A stretch of DNA of 64,000 bases from JAEUOS01 sp964470865 (GCA_964470865.1 CAYYFR010000003.1:25709-89708); one strand, 5' to 3'. Positions 1 through 8,671 are shown, numbered from the stretch's first letter. Numbers and translations: made by a program. The notes: generated by a model from the sequence alone, not told the origin.

Positions 1-1
1 T

Positions 2-244
2 CGTTTCAACGCGGCGCAGGGGGCGCTCGAGGTGTCGAAGATTTTCGACTGGTTCAAGGTCGATTGGCAAAGCAGTTACAAGGGCATCGGCGCGAATGCG
101 CAGCCGATCGTTTCACGCGAACAGTACTTCGCGCGCTATGCCGATTTGCTGTCGGACAATCCTGAAGAGCGCAAGTTGATCGCCGCCGGCTCGGTCGCGA
201 TCCGCTTTCTCGATTACGATTGGGCCATCAACGACGCCCGCTGA
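2..244 (+). CDS. DUF547 domain protein, C-terminal end (cut by window edge)
   Basis: The reading frame is open from base 2 and ends at the TGA at 242-244, so the start lies outside the window. The visible ~80 residues resemble the end of DUF547 proteins: an 'LEVSKIFDWF' segment, a tract mentioning a following 'YKG', and a closing 'IRFLDYDWAIN'. DUF547 proteins are usually exported and of unknown function. It sits 9 nt before a glycosyltransferase on the same strand, so the two are probably cotranscribed. The family call rests only on the tail and the catalytic role is unknown. Confidence 0.7.
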   Translation, partial: RFNAAQGALEVSKIFDWFKVDWQSSYKGIGANAQPIVSREQYFARYADLLSDNPEERKLIAAGSVAIRFLDYDWAINDAR

Positions 245-253
245 AGCTTCGCC

Positions 254-937
254 TTGCCCGCACTGCGCCTATCCATCATCGTTCCGGTTCTCAATGAAGC
301 AGGCGGTATCGAATCCAACCTGGCTTCATTGACCGGGCTGCGCCGCGCCGGTTGTGAAGTGATCGTGGTGGACGGCGGCAGCAGCGACGACACCCTTGCG
401 CGTGCCGCTCCGTTGTGTGACCAGCTGATCGATGCGGCGCACGGGCGTGCCGCGCAAATGAACGCCGGCGCGTTCGCCGCACGCACCGGCCTGCTGTTGT
501 TTCTGCACGCCGATACGCGCCTGCCGTCCGGTGCCCTGGATGCGATCGAGGCGGCGACGCGTGACAGCGTGCTGGCCTGGGGCCGTTTTGACGTCCGGCT
601 TGACAGTCCGCGCGCCTCGCTGGCACTGGTGGGGGCGATGATGAACCTGCGCTCGCGGCTGACCGGCATCGCCACCGGCGACCAGGCGTTGTTCATGACG
701 CGCGAAGCCTTCGAAAGTGTCGGCGGCTTTCCGGCCATTGCATTGATGGAGGACATCGAGATCAGCGCGCGCCTTTCGCGCCTGGCACGCCCGGTCTGCC
801 TGCGCCTCAAGGTGCTCACTTCGGCCAGGCGCTGGGAGACGCGCGGCGTGCTGGCGACAATTGTGCTGATGTGGGGCCTGCGCCTGGCGTATTTTCTTGG
901 CGCTTCGCCCGAGGCACTGGCGCGTCGCTACCGCTAA
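254..937 (+). CDS. TIGR04283-type family 2 glycosyltransferase
   Basis: A 227-residue GT-A glycosyltransferase. The N-terminus reads LSIIVPVLNE (6-15), followed by VVDGGSSDDT (38-47), the GRAAQMNAGA segment (64-73) and a DxD-like HADTRLP (85-91). A hydrophobic stretch near residues 197-215 suggests membrane association. This short form matches the family named TIGR04283, annotated in databases as an arsenosugar biosynthesis glycosyltransferase; that substrate is not proven by anything visible here. The start codon is TTG at 254, just after the DUF547 stop. The next gene, an FAD oxidoreductase, begins 12 nt after the stop, so the three form one transcription unit. Confidence 0.85.
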   Translation: MPALRLSIIVPVLNEAGGIESNLASLTGLRRAGCEVIVVDGGSSDDTLARAAPLCDQLIDAAHGRAAQMNAGAFAARTGLLLFLHADTRLPSGALDAIEAATRDSVLAWGRFDVRLDSPRASLALVGAMMNLRSRLTGIATGDQALFMTREAFESVGGFPAIALMEDIEISARLSRLARPVCLRLKVLTSARRWETRGVLATIVLMWGLRLAYFLGASPEALARRYR

Positions 938-949
938 ACGAGCCTGGCG

Positions 950-2077
950 ATGAAAAAGTTGCTGCTGATCGGGGCCGGGCATGCGCATGTCGAAGTGCTG
1001 CGTCAGTTCAGCCTGCAGCCCGCCGCCAACGCCGCCATCACCATGGTGAACCCACAGCGCCGGATGACTTATGCGGGCATGCTGCCGGGTCTGGTGGCGG
1101 GCCACTATGCTGCCGGCCAATGCCAGGTCGACTTGGGTCCCCTGGCGCGGAAAGCAGGCATCGAACTGTTGGCTGATCGGGTGGTCGGGCTCGATGCGGA
1201 GGGTCGGGTGGCGACGACCGCGAGCGGGGGGCAACTCGAATTTGACTTCGCATCCATCGATATCGGGGTCACGCCGTTCGCGCCCGAAGTACCGGGCCTG
1301 CGCCGGTTCGCGCTGCTGGCCAAACCGGTTGAGGTGTTTCTCGAAGGCTGGGAGCGGGTGCGCGAACTGGCACGCGAAGGCGGATTGACGCGGCTGACGG
1401 TCGTCGGTGGCAGCGCCGTGGCAGTCGAACTGATGCTCGCCATGCAACACCGCCTGCGGCGCGAATTGCCGCCGCTTGTCTTTGGCGACTTCGGCTTTTC
1501 GATCGTCACTGAAGGCCCTCGCCTTCTGGACGAACTGCCCGAACAACTGAGCCTGGCGGTCGAGGCCTTGTGCGTGGGGCGTGGCATCAGCCTGTTGCGT
1601 GGCGCGACGGTGAAATTGATCGAGCGCGACGGCCTGCTTCTGTCAAACGGCGCCCAACTGGCAAGCGACATCACGGTTTGGGCCAGTGGGGCATACCCCG
1701 CGCGCTGGCTGGCGGCGGCCGGCCTCGCCTGCGATATCGGCGGCTTCATGCAGACCGACGCCAGCCTACGCTCACTGAGCCACAAGCGCATTTATGGCGC
1801 CGGCGATTGCAGCATGCCGGCGCAACAACTACGTCTGCCTATCGGCATCTGTGGGTTGCCGCAGGGATCGGCGTTGGCGGCCAACCTGCGTCAGGCGCTC
1901 GCCAGCCAGCCAGCGCTGCCATGGGCGCCACCGCAGGACGCGCGGGCGATGTTGAGCCTTGGAGCGCGCAAGGCGTTCGGCATGCGCGGTGCGGTGATGT
2001 TGAGTACACCACACTGGTTCAACTGGCGCTGGAAAGACTGGACCGATCGTCGCTGGGTCGGCCGCTTTAGGGTCTGA
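950..2077 (+). CDS. SelD-associated FAD/NAD(P) oxidoreductase (TIGR03169-like)
   Basis: A 375-residue two-dinucleotide-domain flavoprotein. The FAD-binding turn is IGAGHAHVEVL (7-17), where the usual GxGxxG becomes GAGHAH. A second dinucleotide motif, VVGGSAVAVEL, lies near 151-161, and the FAD-contacting GAGDCS is near the C-terminus. The GAGHAH signature is typical of the TIGR03169 family, related to NDH-2 and sulfide:quinone reductases and often found next to or fused with selenophosphate synthetase SelD. No selD is in the window. The physiological electron acceptor is unknown. The start is ATG, 12 nt after the glycosyltransferase. Confidence 0.85.
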   Translation: MKKLLLIGAGHAHVEVLRQFSLQPAANAAITMVNPQRRMTYAGMLPGLVAGHYAAGQCQVDLGPLARKAGIELLADRVVGLDAEGRVATTASGGQLEFDFASIDIGVTPFAPEVPGLRRFALLAKPVEVFLEGWERVRELAREGGLTRLTVVGGSAVAVELMLAMQHRLRRELPPLVFGDFGFSIVTEGPRLLDELPEQLSLAVEALCVGRGISLLRGATVKLIERDGLLLSNGAQLASDITVWASGAYPARWLAAAGLACDIGGFMQTDASLRSLSHKRIYGAGDCSMPAQQLRLPIGICGLPQGSALAANLRQALASQPALPWAPPQDARAMLSLGARKAFGMRGAVMLSTPHWFNWRWKDWTDRRWVGRFRV

Positions 2078-2105
2078 CCGGAGACCCGCCAGGTTCGGCT
2101 GCGTT

Positions 2106-2399
2106 TCAGGCGATGGCCTCGACGATGCGAATGTCTCGAACTGCCGCGTCACCGAGGGCGCCCAGCGCTTCCTGATAAGCCGCGCTGTCGTGTGCCGCAG
2201 TGGCCGCAGCGATGCTTTCGAATTCGATGATCACTACCCGCTGCATCAGGCCCGCCTCATAGGTGTGCGAGGGCATGCCGCGTGCGATGAAGCGCCCGCC
2301 GCCAGCCTGGATCGCCGGCCCGGCAAGTTTCGAATAGGCGGCCATCGCGTCGGGTTTGTCGATCGAACGGTAAGTGGCGACCCAGTAGGCTTTTGGCAT
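2106..2399 (-). CDS. DUF1330 family protein
   Basis: A 97-residue protein of the DUF1330 family, a dimeric ferredoxin-like alpha/beta-barrel fold resembling small monooxygenases. It begins MPKAYWVATYRSI and contains the typical YSKLAGPAIQAGGGRFIARG (trimmed) core and a VVIEF-type strand. The ORF is complete with an ATG start. It is convergent with the preceding oxidoreductase (28 nt between stops) and lies downstream of the kinase gene on the same strand, with 113 nt between them. No function is assigned. Confidence 0.85.
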   Translation of the reverse strand: MPKAYWVATYRSIDKPDAMAAYSKLAGPAIQAGGGRFIARGMPSHTYEAGLMQRVVIIEFESIAAATAAHDSAAYQEALGALGDAAVRDIRIVEAIA

Positions 2400-2512
2400 T
2401 TATGTGTTCCTGGTTGACTGTAAACGGTTACTCAATGTCCGCAGCTGGACGGTACTTGCCTGTGATGCTACCCGACAAAACAAACGCGCGGCCTTGACCT
2501 CAGGACTTGACC

Positions 2513-3979
2513 TCAGGACTTGCGCGCAATGCTGATGGCCTTGCGCAGGAAGGCTTTTTTGGCTTCTGCATCGTCGATCTCGTCGGCCGCCAGCATGTAC
2601 AACTCGGCTTCGTCGCGCGCGCGGGCGGCGGCGCGCCGCGCAACCACCTTGGCCACCGCACCTATGTGCGGCGCGAGGCCGGCTTCCACCTGGGCGATTA
2701 CCGCGGGATCAAAGCGTAGTTGCGCGCTGGCCGGCTGCGATTGCGCTTGGCTCGGGGCAACGCTTGCCGGTTGGCTCGCTTGCTGGCTGGGCGGGTGGTG
2801 GCGCCCGGAATTGGCGCCTGGCATGGAAGCGTCGCTGCCGGCGAATTTTCTGATGAAAGCCCGGCGCGCAACCTGGTCTTCGATCTCTTGTCCCGCCAGT
2901 TCGGCCAGGTGCGGCAGCGTGAAGGCCTTCCTCGCAGCGGCGCGGATGATGGCGCCGGCGATCGGACCGATGTGCGGCGCCAGCGCAGCTTCCATCGCTT
3001 TGAGCATGTCGCGATCAAACACCGTCGTCGATAGCGAGGTCGGCTGGCTTTTGCCGTGGCTCAGGTCAGCAGGCACGCCGGCCAAGACGGTGGGCGCTTC
3101 GGACGCAGGCACCGCATCCAGCCCCTTGATGGCATCGCGCAGGCGCGCCACCGACTGTGGGCGCATTTCCTCGGCCGGTGCCAAGGCCCAGTCGATCGTA
3201 TCGAGGAACGCGGGGCTGTAGCGGTTGCGGTCGCCGGCCTGGCGCGCCGGCGCAAGCGGGTCATGGCGCGCGCGTGCCGCCGAATCGACCGGCTTTTGGC
3301 CGATGATCATCCAGTACAGCACCGCGCCGATCGAATAGATGTCGCTCCACGGGCCCTGGTTGCCCTGGGCGTGGTATTGCTCCAGCGGGGCATAGCCGGG
3401 GGTGACAATCGCGGTCAGGTCGCTCGAACCTCCGGCGGCGCGCGCCGAGCCGAAATCGATCAACACCGGGCTGCCGTCCTCGCGGATGAAGATGTTGGCC
3501 GGCTTGATGTCGCGGTGCAGGAAGCCGGCCGCATGTACCACTTCCAGCCCGTCCAACAGCGGCAGCAGCAGCGCGATCGCGGTGGCCTGCGGCAGGGGGC
3601 GGCGCAAGGAAACCCAGTCGTTCAGGGGTTTCCCGGCGACGAATTCCATCACCATGTAGGCGGTCTGGTTGGCCTCGAAAAAGCGCATCACGCGCACGAT
3701 GTTGGGATGCCGGAACGAGGCCAGTGTGCGCGACTCTTCGAGAAAGCGGGTGCGCCCCCAGGTGAAGGTATCCTGGGCTGAATCCGACTTCACATTGACC
3801 GAGTTGTCGGCGCTCCTGACCGCGATGTCGCCCGGCAGATACTCCTTGATCGCCACCTTCAAGTCGAGGTTGCTGTCGACGGCCAGATAAGTCAGGCCGA
3901 AGCCGCCGACGCCAAGCGTGGCTTCGATGCGGTATTCGTTGAGCGCGAATCCCGCCGGCAGGGCGATATCGGTGCTCAT
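2513..3979 (-). CDS. Hanks-type Ser/Thr protein kinase with duplicated C-terminal module
   Basis: A 488-residue cytosolic kinase with an intact catalytic core: glycine loop GVGGFG (23-28), ATP lysine in VAIK (45), catalytic loop HRDIKPANI (155-163), DFG (175-177) and activation-segment GYAPLEQY (195-202). After a linker, residues ~321-380 and ~423-482 are two copies of one ~60-residue module, each with 'LAPHIG', an alanine/arginine helix and an 'AF(I/L)RK' end. A Q/A/P/S-rich linker joins the copies. There is no transmembrane segment. The gene starts 28 nt after the stop of the haem-domain HAMP protein, so the two are very likely an operon in which the membrane protein feeds a signal to the kinase. 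That link is inference. Confidence 0.92.
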   Translation of the reverse strand: MSTDIALPAGFALNEYRIEATLGVGGFGLTYLAVDSNLDLKVAIKEYLPGDIAVRSADNSVNVKSDSAQDTFTWGRTRFLEESRTLASFRHPNIVRVMRFFEANQTAYMVMEFVAGKPLNDWVSLRRPLPQATAIALLLPLLDGLEVVHAAGFLHRDIKPANIFIREDGSPVLIDFGSARAAGGSSDLTAIVTPGYAPLEQYHAQGNQGPWSDIYSIGAVLYWMIIGQKPVDSAARARHDPLAPARQAGDRNRYSPAFLDTIDWALAPAEEMRPQSVARLRDAIKGLDAVPASEAPTVLAGVPADLSHGKSQPTSLSTTVFDRDMLKAMEAALAPHIGPIAGAIIRAAARKAFTLPHLAELAGQEIEDQVARRAFIRKFAGSDASMPGANSGRHHPPSQQASQPASVAPSQAQSQPASAQLRFDPAVIAQVEAGLAPHIGAVAKVVARRAAARARDEAELYMLAADEIDDAEAKKAFLRKAISIARKS

Positions 3980-4007
3980 TTCGCTTGGGTCGGAGCGCTC
4001 ATTGTCA

Positions 4008-4886
4008 TCAGTTCGTATCGATCAGCTTGATCGCCTTCTCCAGACTGCGGCGCATGCGGTTGAACGATTTTGCCAGCAGCGCCACCTCGTCCTTGCCCGA
4101 TTCCGGCAGCGCCGCGGAATCCATTTCGCCCATGCTGATCTTGTCGGCGGCGGCCGACATGTGGCGAATCGGGCGCACGATCATCACCGAGAGCATGACG
4201 TTGAGAATCACGAACAGCACCAGAAACACCCCGGTCAAAGACAGCATGAATGTGTTGAAGGCCCGGTTGGCGTTGGAGACCGGCAAGGTCATCGGCACCG
4301 ATACCACCTGCGCGCCGATGATCTCGTTCAACTTCCAGCCATAGCCGTTGCTGGGGCCGTAGGCCTTGACCATGGCTGCCGGTGCGAGATCCGGCGTGGT
4401 GTGACAAACCAGACAGGCGGCGTCCTTGATCTGCAAGGGGCGCGCCAGATAGAGCGATGGGCCGTTGGGCGTCATGCGCGTACCGCTGGTTTCGCGCAAG
4501 GCTTCATTGTTGCGAAAGGCGTTGATGATGTCGGCCTCCCATTCGGTCGCACGGTCGCTCGGATTGGTCGGGTTGAGCGCGGCTTCCTTGTAGAAATAGT
4601 CCGGATACTTCTTGTGCAACAGGCTCATGATCTGCGTCGCACCGTAGGCTGGCACACCCTGCGGGAGGAATTCATCGCTCGACACCCGCAGCGCCGGCCG
4701 CACCTTTTCCACCGTGTAGGTGCGCATCGACAAAGCCGCTTCCATCATCACGCCGGCACTGCGTACCACTTCCTCGCGCGCGTTCCTGTGCAGCAGATCG
4801 TACGAGATGTATCCGGAAACGCCCAGTCCGAGCAGGAACACGAACGACAGCACGAGATTGAACTTCAGTCGCAGGCCCATGGACAA
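4008..4886 (-). CDS. Tll0287-like haem-domain membrane protein with HAMP
   Basis: A 292-residue signalling-type membrane protein. An N-terminal anchor (about 8-30) is followed by a periplasmic Tll0287/DUF3365-like domain containing one c-type haem attachment motif, CLVCH (158-162). A second transmembrane segment (about 213-237) leads to a HAMP domain (about 238-290) with the usual P-x-R start and DEV-x-x-L-A-x-S-F-N-x-M end. No output domain follows HAMP, so the signal must pass to a separate protein. The obvious candidate is the Ser/Thr kinase encoded 28 nt downstream. The haem could sense redox state or a small gas; the ligand is unknown. Confidence 0.88.
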   Translation of the reverse strand: MSMGLRLKFNLVLSFVFLLGLGVSGYISYDLLHRNAREEVVRSAGVMMEAALSMRTYTVEKVRPALRVSSDEFLPQGVPAYGATQIMSLLHKKYPDYFYKEAALNPTNPSDRATEWEADIINAFRNNEALRETSGTRMTPNGPSLYLARPLQIKDAACLVCHTTPDLAPAAMVKAYGPSNGYGWKLNEIIGAQVVSVPMTLPVSNANRAFNTFMLSLTGVFLVLFVILNVMLSVMIVRPIRHMSAAADKISMGEMDSAALPESGKDEVALLAKSFNRMRRSLEKAIKLIDTN

Positions 4887-5019
4887 CCCTCCTCAATTGA
4901 TTATTGCCCGATGGCGCGTCCACGCAACACCTGCCCTGACGTCCACCAGTTGTCCAAACTACGCAACGCACCCTGGTCGGCCATTCTCGATGCTGACCAA
5001 AGACACCAAGAAGCGGCCG

Positions 5020-5811
5020 TTACGGCCAGTCATAGTCGATGGTCAGTGGCGCATGGTCGCTGAAACGCTGGTCCTTGTAGACCGATGCAATGCGGGCTTT
5101 GGCGGCGATTCCGGGCGTGGCGATCTGGTAATCGAGGCGCCAGCCGACGTTCTTCTCATATGCGGCGCCGCGGTTGCTCCACCAAGTATAGGCCTCGCCG
5201 GTGGTTTCCGGATGCAGTTGGCGATATACGTCGACCAAGCCGACCTCCTCGAACACCCTGGAGAGCCAGGCACGCTCTTCAGGCAGAAAGCCCGAGTTTT
5301 TCTGGTTGCTTTTCCAGTTCTTCAGGTCAATCTCGCGATGCGCGATATTGAAATCGCCGCAAATGACCACCTCGCGCCGGGCTTTCTTGAGTTTTTTCAG
5401 CTGCGGCAGGAATTCTTCGAGAAAGCGGAACTTGGCTGCCTGCCGGTCCTCGCCCGACGAGCCCGAAGGCTGATACAGGGAAACCACCGAGTAGCCAATG
5501 AAATCACCGCGCACGTAACGTCCTTCGGCATCGAATTCTCGCGATCCGAAGCCGGTCTGCACCCGCGTCGGTACCAGCCGGCTGTACAAGCCGACCCCGC
5601 TGTAGCCCTTCTTTTGGGCATAGTGAAAATGCCCCTTCAGGGTACTGCGAGGCGCGCCCGGCATCAGGAGCTCTGCGGTCATGTCGGCTTCCTGCGCCTT
5701 GATCTCCTGCACGCATAGCGCGTCGGCCTTTTGCCTGGAGAGCCAGTCGAAACAGCCCTTCTTTGCCGCCGAGCGAATCCCGTTCAGGTTGAGTGAGATA
5801 ATCCGCAGCAT
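5020..5811 (-). CDS. xth: Exodeoxyribonuclease III / AP endonuclease
   Basis: A 263-residue member of the exonuclease III / endonuclease-exonuclease-phosphatase family that cleaves 5' of abasic sites and trims 3' ends in base-excision repair. Visible catalytic residues are Asn8 and Asn10 in LNLNGIR, metal ligand Glu36 in VQEIKA, Tyr113, Asp153 and Asn155 in CGDFN, Asp227 in RLDYQ, and the Asp252-His253 pair in FSDHAP. The length fits the bacterial family. It is divergent from pyrE, with only 20 bp between the start codons, so the promoters must overlap. This divergent xth-pyrE pair is common in proteobacteria. Confidence 0.95.
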   Translation of the reverse strand: MLRIISLNLNGIRSAAKKGCFDWLSRQKADALCVQEIKAQEADMTAELLMPGAPRSTLKGHFHYAQKKGYSGVGLYSRLVPTRVQTGFGSREFDAEGRYVRGDFIGYSVVSLYQPSGSSGEDRQAAKFRFLEEFLPQLKKLKKARREVVICGDFNIAHREIDLKNWKSNQKNSGFLPEERAWLSRVFEEVGLVDVYRQLHPETTGEAYTWWSNRGAAYEKNVGWRLDYQIATPGIAAKARIASVYKDQRFSDHAPLTIDYDWP

Positions 5812-5831
5812 GCGTCGCTTGTTCCCGGAAA

Positions 5832-6485
5832 ATGGCTGACTTGCGTCAGGAATTCATTCGTTTTTGCATCGCATCAAAGGTGCTGACCTTCGGCGAATTC
5901 AAGACCAAGGCCGGGCGGCTGTCACCGTATTTCTTCAATGCCGGCTCGTTCGATCACGGCGCGGCGCTCGGGCGCCTCGCGGAATTCTATGCCAAGACCA
6001 TCGTCGCCGCCGGTCCCGGTTTCGACATGCTGTTCGGACCGGCCTACAAGGGTATTCCACTGGCTTCGGCCACGGCGATCGAATTGGCGCGTATCGGGCG
6101 CGATATACCCTATGCTTATAATCGCAAGGAAGCCAAAGACCATGGCGAAGGTGGTGTGATTGTCGGGCGCCCGCTGGCAGGTCGTGTCTTGATCATCGAC
6201 GACGTGATTTCGGCCGGCACCTCGGTGCGCGAATCGGTACAGCTGATTCGCGCGGCCGAGGCCACCGTGGCGGGCGTGGTCATCGCGCTGGACCGGATGG
6301 AGCGCGGCGTCGGCCGGCTTTCAGCGGTACAGGAGGTCAACCACCTGTATGGCGTCCCCGTTATCTGTATCGCCAGCCTGACCGATGTTTTGGGTTATCT
6401 GGATGACTCGGCAGACCCGGCGTTGCTACAATCGCGCGATGCGGTGGCCGCCTACCGGCGAACTTATGGAACGGACGGAGACTGA
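5832..6485 (+). CDS. pyrE: Orotate phosphoribosyltransferase
   Basis: A 217-residue type I phosphoribosyltransferase that converts orotate and PRPP to OMP in de novo pyrimidine synthesis. The PRPP-binding signature VLIIDDVISAGTS lies at 119-131. The orotate-side loop SPYFFNAG (31-38) and the flexible-loop lysine region RKEAKDHGEGG (98-108) are intact. The usual length for the family is ~213-218. The ATG at 5832 faces the divergent exonuclease III gene. The stop overlaps the region where the next gene, a DUF4124 protein, begins. Confidence 0.97.
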   Translation: MADLRQEFIRFCIASKVLTFGEFKTKAGRLSPYFFNAGSFDHGAALGRLAEFYAKTIVAAGPGFDMLFGPAYKGIPLASATAIELARIGRDIPYAYNRKEAKDHGEGGVIVGRPLAGRVLIIDDVISAGTSVRESVQLIRAAEATVAGVVIALDRMERGVGRLSAVQEVNHLYGVPVICIASLTDVLGYLDDSADPALLQSRDAVAAYRRTYGTDGD

Positions 6486-6486
6486 A

Positions 6487-7140
6487 TTGTTCTTGCAAGC
6501 GTTTGGTCGCATGCTTGTGATCGCCGGAATGTGCGTGGCCTGTGGGCTTGTGCTTGCGCAGACCCGCATCTACACCTGCAAGGACGCCAACGGCAAGACC
6601 ATTACCTCGGATCGCCCGCTGCCGGAATGCCAGGGCCGCGAAGGGCGGGTGCTGTCGGGGCAGGGTGCCACGGTCAAGAAGATCGAAGCCCCGTTGACGC
6701 CCGAGCAGATTGCCGCGCGCGAGATCGAGGATCAGAAAAAGCGCGAAGAAGACGAGCGCCGCCGCGAGCAGGCGCGTCGCGACAAGGCGCTGCTCAACAC
6801 CTATGCCAGTGTCGACGATATAGAAAGCAAGCGGCAGCGTGCCTTGGCACAGGTCGAGCGCGAGGCGCGTGAGTCCGAGCGGCGAATCTCCATGCTCGAA
6901 CGCCAGGCGCTGGAGAACCGGTCCGAAGGCGAGTTTTACAAGAAGCGGCAGATGCCCCCCGATTTGAGGCGCAAACTCGACGAAAACGAGGCCGCGCTGA
7001 AGGCGGAGAAACACCTCTTCACCTCCAAGAAAAGCGAAGTGGCGCAAGTCAATGTCAAATTCGACGAAGACAAGAAGCGCTACATGGAGCTCACGGGTAC
7101 GTTGACCCCGGAGCGCACTTCGAAAAAACAGCCTGGATGA
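6487..7140 (+). CDS. Secreted DUF4124 coiled-coil protein
   Basis: Probably exported: after the start, a short basic segment leads to a hydrophobic signal core (MLVIAGMCVACGLVLAQ) and then a DUF4124 motif IYTCKDANGK...TSDRP. Two cysteines bracket the motif. The remaining ~150 residues are a highly charged E/K/R/Q-rich helix likely to form a coiled coil. I chose TTG at 6487 because GGAG at 6477-6480 is spaced correctly. An in-frame ATG at 6466 inside pyrE and an ATG at 6511 are alternatives. Function is unknown; DUF4124 proteins are common in the envelope of beta- and gammaproteobacteria. Confidence 0.8.
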   Translation: MFLQAFGRMLVIAGMCVACGLVLAQTRIYTCKDANGKTITSDRPLPECQGREGRVLSGQGATVKKIEAPLTPEQIAAREIEDQKKREEDERRREQARRDKALLNTYASVDDIESKRQRALAQVEREARESERRISMLERQALENRSEGEFYKKRQMPPDLRRKLDENEAALKAEKHLFTSKKSEVAQVNVKFDEDKKRYMELTGTLTPERTSKKQPG

Positions 7141-7213
7141 GCCGGATCGGTGGTGCGCCACGCCGCAATCCCGCCGCCACTTCTCGCTATGGGCAGCGCA
7201 TCGGCTGCGGCTT

Positions 7214-8668
7214 TCAGGCTGCGAGCTTGCGCCGCAGAATCTCGTTTACCTGCGCTGGGTTGGCCCGGCCCATGGATGCCTTCATCACCTGACCCACCAG
7301 CGCGTTGAAGGCCTTTTGGCGGCCGGCATGAAACTCCTCGACCGATTTTGAATTGGCCTTCAGCACGTCGTCGATGATCCTTTCGATCGCGCCCGCATCG
7401 CTTACCTGTTTCAGGCCGCGGGCTGCAATCACCGAGTCGGCGCTGCTGCTCCGGCCTGCTGCGGCCTCTTGCCAGAGCACGGCGAACACTTCCTTGGCCA
7501 TTTTTCCGGAGATGGTGCCGTCGGCGATGCGTTTCAGGAGTCCCGCCAACTGCGCGGGCGCAACGGGCGCGTCGGCGACTTCCAGCCCGGCCTCGTGCAA
7601 GCGCCCCAATAGCTCGCCGGTAACCCAGTTTGCCGCCAGTTTCGCGTCCCCCCCGAATGCGCTCAAGGTGGTCTCGAAATAACTGGCAAGAGCGCGGGAC
7701 CCAGTCAGGGTGTTGGCGTCGTAGGCCGAGAGGCCGAAGCTTGACTCAAAGCGCGTGCGCACGGCCTGCGGCAATTCCGGCATGCCGCCACGGATGCGCT
7801 CGATGGTCGCCGCCGTGATTTCAAGCGGCAACAGGTCGGGGTCGGGGAAGTAGCGATAGTCCATCGCGTCTTCCTTGCTGCGCATCGAGCGGGTCTGGTC
7901 GCGGTCGGGGTCGTAGAGGCGGGTTTCCTGCACTACCCGACCGCCATCCTCGATCAGTTCTATCTGGCGCCTGATTTCGAATTCGATGGCCTTTTCCATG
8001 AAGCGGAAGGAGTTCAGGTTCTTGATCTCGCAGCGGGTGCCGAATTCCTTTTGTCCGCTTGGCCGCACCGACACATTGGCATCGCAGCGGAACGATCCCT
8101 CCTGCATGTTGCCGTCGCAAATGCCCAGCCATGTCACCAGGCCGTGCAGGGCCTTGGCGTAGGCCACCGCTTCGGCGCTGGAACGCATTTCCGGTTCGGT
8201 GACAATTTCCAGGAGCGGGGTGCCGGCACGATTCAAATCCATGCCCGACATGCCATGGTAGTCCTCATGCAGGGATTTTCCGGCGTCTTCCTCGAGATGC
8301 GCGCGGGTCAAGTGAACGGTTTTTTGCACTCCATCAACCATGATGGATAGTGCCCCTCCCTGCACCACCGGTATCTCATACTGGCTGATCTGGTAACCCT
8401 TGGGCAGATCGGGATAGAAATAGTTCTTGCGCGCGAAGATCGAACGTGACGCGATCGTGGCGCCGACAGCCAGACCGAACTTCACCGCGCATTCGACCGC
8501 GCCGGCGTTGAGCACCGGCAGCACGCCGGGCAGGGCCAGGTCGATGGCACTGGCCTGGGCGTTGGGCGCGGCGCCGAATTGCGTCGCGCTGCCGGAAAAG
8601 ATTTTCGATCGGGTTGCCAGCTGGGCATGGGTTTCCAGCCCGATGACAACCTCCCACTGGCTGCGCAT
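7214..8668 (-). CDS. gatB: Asp/Glu-tRNA(Asn/Gln) amidotransferase subunit B
   Basis: The 484-residue GatB subunit of the GatCAB complex, which converts Glu-tRNA(Gln) and Asp-tRNA(Asn) to the cognate amide forms. It begins with the family hallmark VVIGLETHAQL, and the kinase-like core shows RKNYFYPDLPKGYQISQ-type residues (from about 80). The C-terminal YqeY-like tail domain, which contacts tRNA, ends with QVNEILRRKL. Length is normal. It is the last gene of gatC-gatA-orf70-gatB; only 3 nt separate it from the 70-aa gene upstream. Confidence 0.97.
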   Translation of the reverse strand: MRSQWEVVIGLETHAQLATRSKIFSGSATQFGAAPNAQASAIDLALPGVLPVLNAGAVECAVKFGLAVGATIASRSIFARKNYFYPDLPKGYQISQYEIPVVQGGALSIMVDGVQKTVHLTRAHLEEDAGKSLHEDYHGMSGMDLNRAGTPLLEIVTEPEMRSSAEAVAYAKALHGLVTWLGICDGNMQEGSFRCDANVSVRPSGQKEFGTRCEIKNLNSFRFMEKAIEFEIRRQIELIEDGGRVVQETRLYDPDRDQTRSMRSKEDAMDYRYFPDPDLLPLEITAATIERIRGGMPELPQAVRTRFESSFGLSAYDANTLTGSRALASYFETTLSAFGGDAKLAANWVTGELLGRLHEAGLEVADAPVAPAQLAGLLKRIADGTISGKMAKEVFAVLWQEAAAGRSSSADSVIAARGLKQVSDAGAIERIIDDVLKANSKSVEEFHAGRQKAFNALVGQVMKASMGRANPAQVNEILRRKLAA

Positions 8669-8671
8669 GGC

